NCBI GenBank assembly: GCA_905479915.1 | Contig: CAJQOH010000029.1 | Coordinates: 1-42,099, forward strand | Reading direction: 5' to 3' | Origin: an uncultured Flavobacteriales bacterium | GTDB taxonomy: Bacteria; Bacteroidota; Bacteroidia; Flavobacteriales_E; Vicingaceae | Length of the DNA stretch: 42,099 nucleotides | Shown here: positions 40,930 through 42,099 of the stretch, in pieces | How the letters are laid out: every line of letters begins with the position of its first letter | How positions within the stretch are numbered: the first letter of the stretch is position 1 | Translations under genes and position numbers: made by a program | Notes under the pieces: model-generated | Seen by the model: the letters and a program-made list of their open reading frames with translations, nothing else | What the model was told of the DNA's origin: nothing | The model's database searches: none

Positions 40930-41826
40930 TTATTTAATCATTAGTTTTTGTGTAAACCTTGATGTGTTTGTTGAAATATCTACGATGTATATTCCTGATT
41001 TTAAGTCTGCTGTAGGTATTGTTTTGTGTTTAGATGTTGTGTTGGATGAACTAATAACTTTACCTGTAACATCATATACGTTAATTGTTGAAACTTCTTG
41101 TTCAGCAAGGTCTGTAATAAGTAGTAAGTTATCTGTATTGATAATGGTAGGGGAGTTGTTTGTTTCTAAATTCTGTATACCAACGGGAGTACCTTTGTTT
41201 TCATCTATTACAGGGAAAATAGCAAATGCAACTTGTACACTACTTAGGTAAGTGATGTTTCTCCAGGTAGATTGCGATGGTTGATAAAAGAATGCATGTG
41301 TACCAGCATCTGCAAAGTCGCCAATTGGTGTAGTCCATAGCGCCAAGGTATCACCATTTGTAGGATACGTTATTTCTAGTAACATATAGAATATACCATT
41401 TGATGGAATGCTAATGGCTGGTGAAAATGAAGCTGTAGCATTGTAATCTTTATTTAATCCTAAGCTTCCTAATGAAGTAGAGCTAATATTAGACCCGTTA
41501 ATTGTGGTTTGCCCGATAACATTTCCTGGTTCTCCAGCATTGTCATCATAAACCTTAACGATTGCTGTATTTACGCCTGTATTTCTCGCAAAGTTTAACA
41601 ATACGCTGGTAATGCTGTCCATAGATGAAGTAACACCGTAAGTATTGTCAAATTTATGGCCGTAGTTGTTGTACGCAAAATTGTTGTGACCAGACAATAA
41701 TCCTAAACTCGGACCAAGCTGTATTAAAACTGGACTTGATGATGGTGTAAAATGTGAGCACAAGGTATCTTGTGCGAATAAATTTCCTGTACAGATTACT
41801 ATAGCAATTAACTTTAAAAATTTCAT
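40930..41826 (-). CDS. T9SS type A sorting domain protein, jelly-roll-like body
   Basis: 298 residues. Signal peptide (1-19, cut at NLFAQ); a beta-rich body (about 20-205) resembling the middle region of the subtilase at 12727-15774 (GHNNFAYNNYGHKF versus GNNAITGPSHVAKAEYF; AIVKVYDDNAGEPGNVIG versus FDLNVWDATGGTPTG). The C-terminal sorting domain (about 230-298) has the type A NVYDVTGKVISSS and DLKSGIYIVDI blocks and ends KLMIK. Predicted to be secreted and surface-attached via T9SS, with a binding or adhesion role by analogy. Confidence 0.85.
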   Translation of the reverse strand: MKFLKLIAIVICTGNLFAQDTLCSHFTPSSSPVLIQLGPSLGLLSGHNNFAYNNYGHKFDNTYGVTSSMDSITSVLLNFARNTGVNTAIVKVYDDNAGEPGNVIGQTTINGSNISSTSLGSLGLNKDYNATASFSPAISIPSNGIFYMLLEITYPTNGDTLALWTTPIGDFADAGTHAFFYQPSQSTWRNITYLSSVQVAFAIFPVIDENKGTPVGIQNLETNNSPTIINTDNLLLITDLAEQEVSTINVYDVTGKVISSSNTTSKHKTIPTADLKSGIYIVDISTNTSRFTQKLMIK

Positions 41827-42099
41827 ATTTCTTTTTTGTTTTAGATTTCTGTCAATATTTTTGAATATTCATTTAAAATGGTAGAATACGATCTGAACAA
41901 AATCTGAATAATACTGTAAATAGGTGTGTTGCCAAAATGTCTATTTAACATAATATTAATTATAAGACAAAACGATAGTTTTGTTATTTAAAGGTAATCT
42001 AGCATATATTGCAGCTTTACAGCTAATATGCGTTTGTAGTCGTTTAGTTCTTATAATGTTTATTATGTCTGCACTCGTGCCTCGTTTGCTTTGCTTTTT
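41827..42099. other. Right-edge intergenic region
   Basis: 273 bp without a supported gene. It contains a tandem TCTGAACAAAATCTGAA (41892-41908), similar to a stretch at 25245-25260. The last 60 bases (TCTGCACTCGTGCCTCG) have a composition unlike the flanks and may be the edge of a repeat or another gene. Confidence 0.35.

Noticed and set aside
42040-42099. Possible minus-strand coding end at the right edge
   Set aside because: Open frames there are short and none resembles a known family; composition shift alone is not enough.

Overview
The window is AT-rich, SD-poor DNA of a Flavobacteriales-type Bacteroidota. The evidence is five proteins with type IX secretion (T9SS) C-terminal sorting domains, promoters of the TTG-N18-20-TAnnTTTG form, a SusC/BtuB-style TonB receptor, a long plant/cyanobacterial-type IspH, and typical flavobacterial neighbours (TPR-ribH beside recF-DUF721-DUF6913). 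The exact genus cannot be fixed from sequence alone.

Layout. 1-2.2 kb: the tail of a MarR regulator, then pirin, a YceI lipoprotein and a nitroreductase, with an 18-bp perfect palindrome before pirin. 2.2-8.1 kb: housekeeping genes ispH, rpsA (structured leader, Ala/Lys-rich N-terminus), a tiny membrane protein, pyrR-pyrB and a cyclophilin closed by a 26-bp bidirectional hairpin. 8.1-12.7 kb: a choice-of-anchor-L/OmpA surface protein with a sigma54-like promoter, then ribH and a TPR protein diverging from recF-DUF721-DUF6913. 12.7-18.1 kb: two paralogous T9SS subtilases, one split by a frameshift in a G6 run.

18.2-24.2 kb is the most cohesive accessory unit: a cobalamin riboswitch on the minus strand drives five tightly packed genes. 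These are a DUF4465 T9SS surface protein, a second T9SS surface protein, a BtuB-like TonB receptor, a beta-propeller lipoprotein resembling BtuG, and a PP-loop ATPase. It reads as a vitamin B12 capture and uptake locus with extra surface proteins.

24.3-30.5 kb: small exported proteins, an HMG-CoA lyase-like gene overlapping pyrD, an XRE regulator, and typA with a GNAT gene. Between the XRE gene and typA lies about 490 bp with two pairs of TTACAnnTGTAA palindromes, each pair spaced 25 bp centre to centre, and a candidate 47-residue membrane protein. I think this is an undescribed regulator/small-membrane-protein module. 30.5-33.3 kb: a TerC-family protein, a cytochrome P450 and an alpha/beta hydrolase in one run.

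33.4-38.5 kb: intergenic repeats, an ECF sigma factor split at an A9 run, a membrane protein with two formylglycine-generating-enzyme-like domains, a DUF2490 outer-membrane protein and a CotH-family lipoprotein. 38.5-42.1 kb: an S4-domain protein, an RluA-type pseudouridine synthase, three paralogous ~125-residue proteins of unknown function, and a T9SS surface protein. No tRNA, rRNA, CRISPR array or transposase was recognised.
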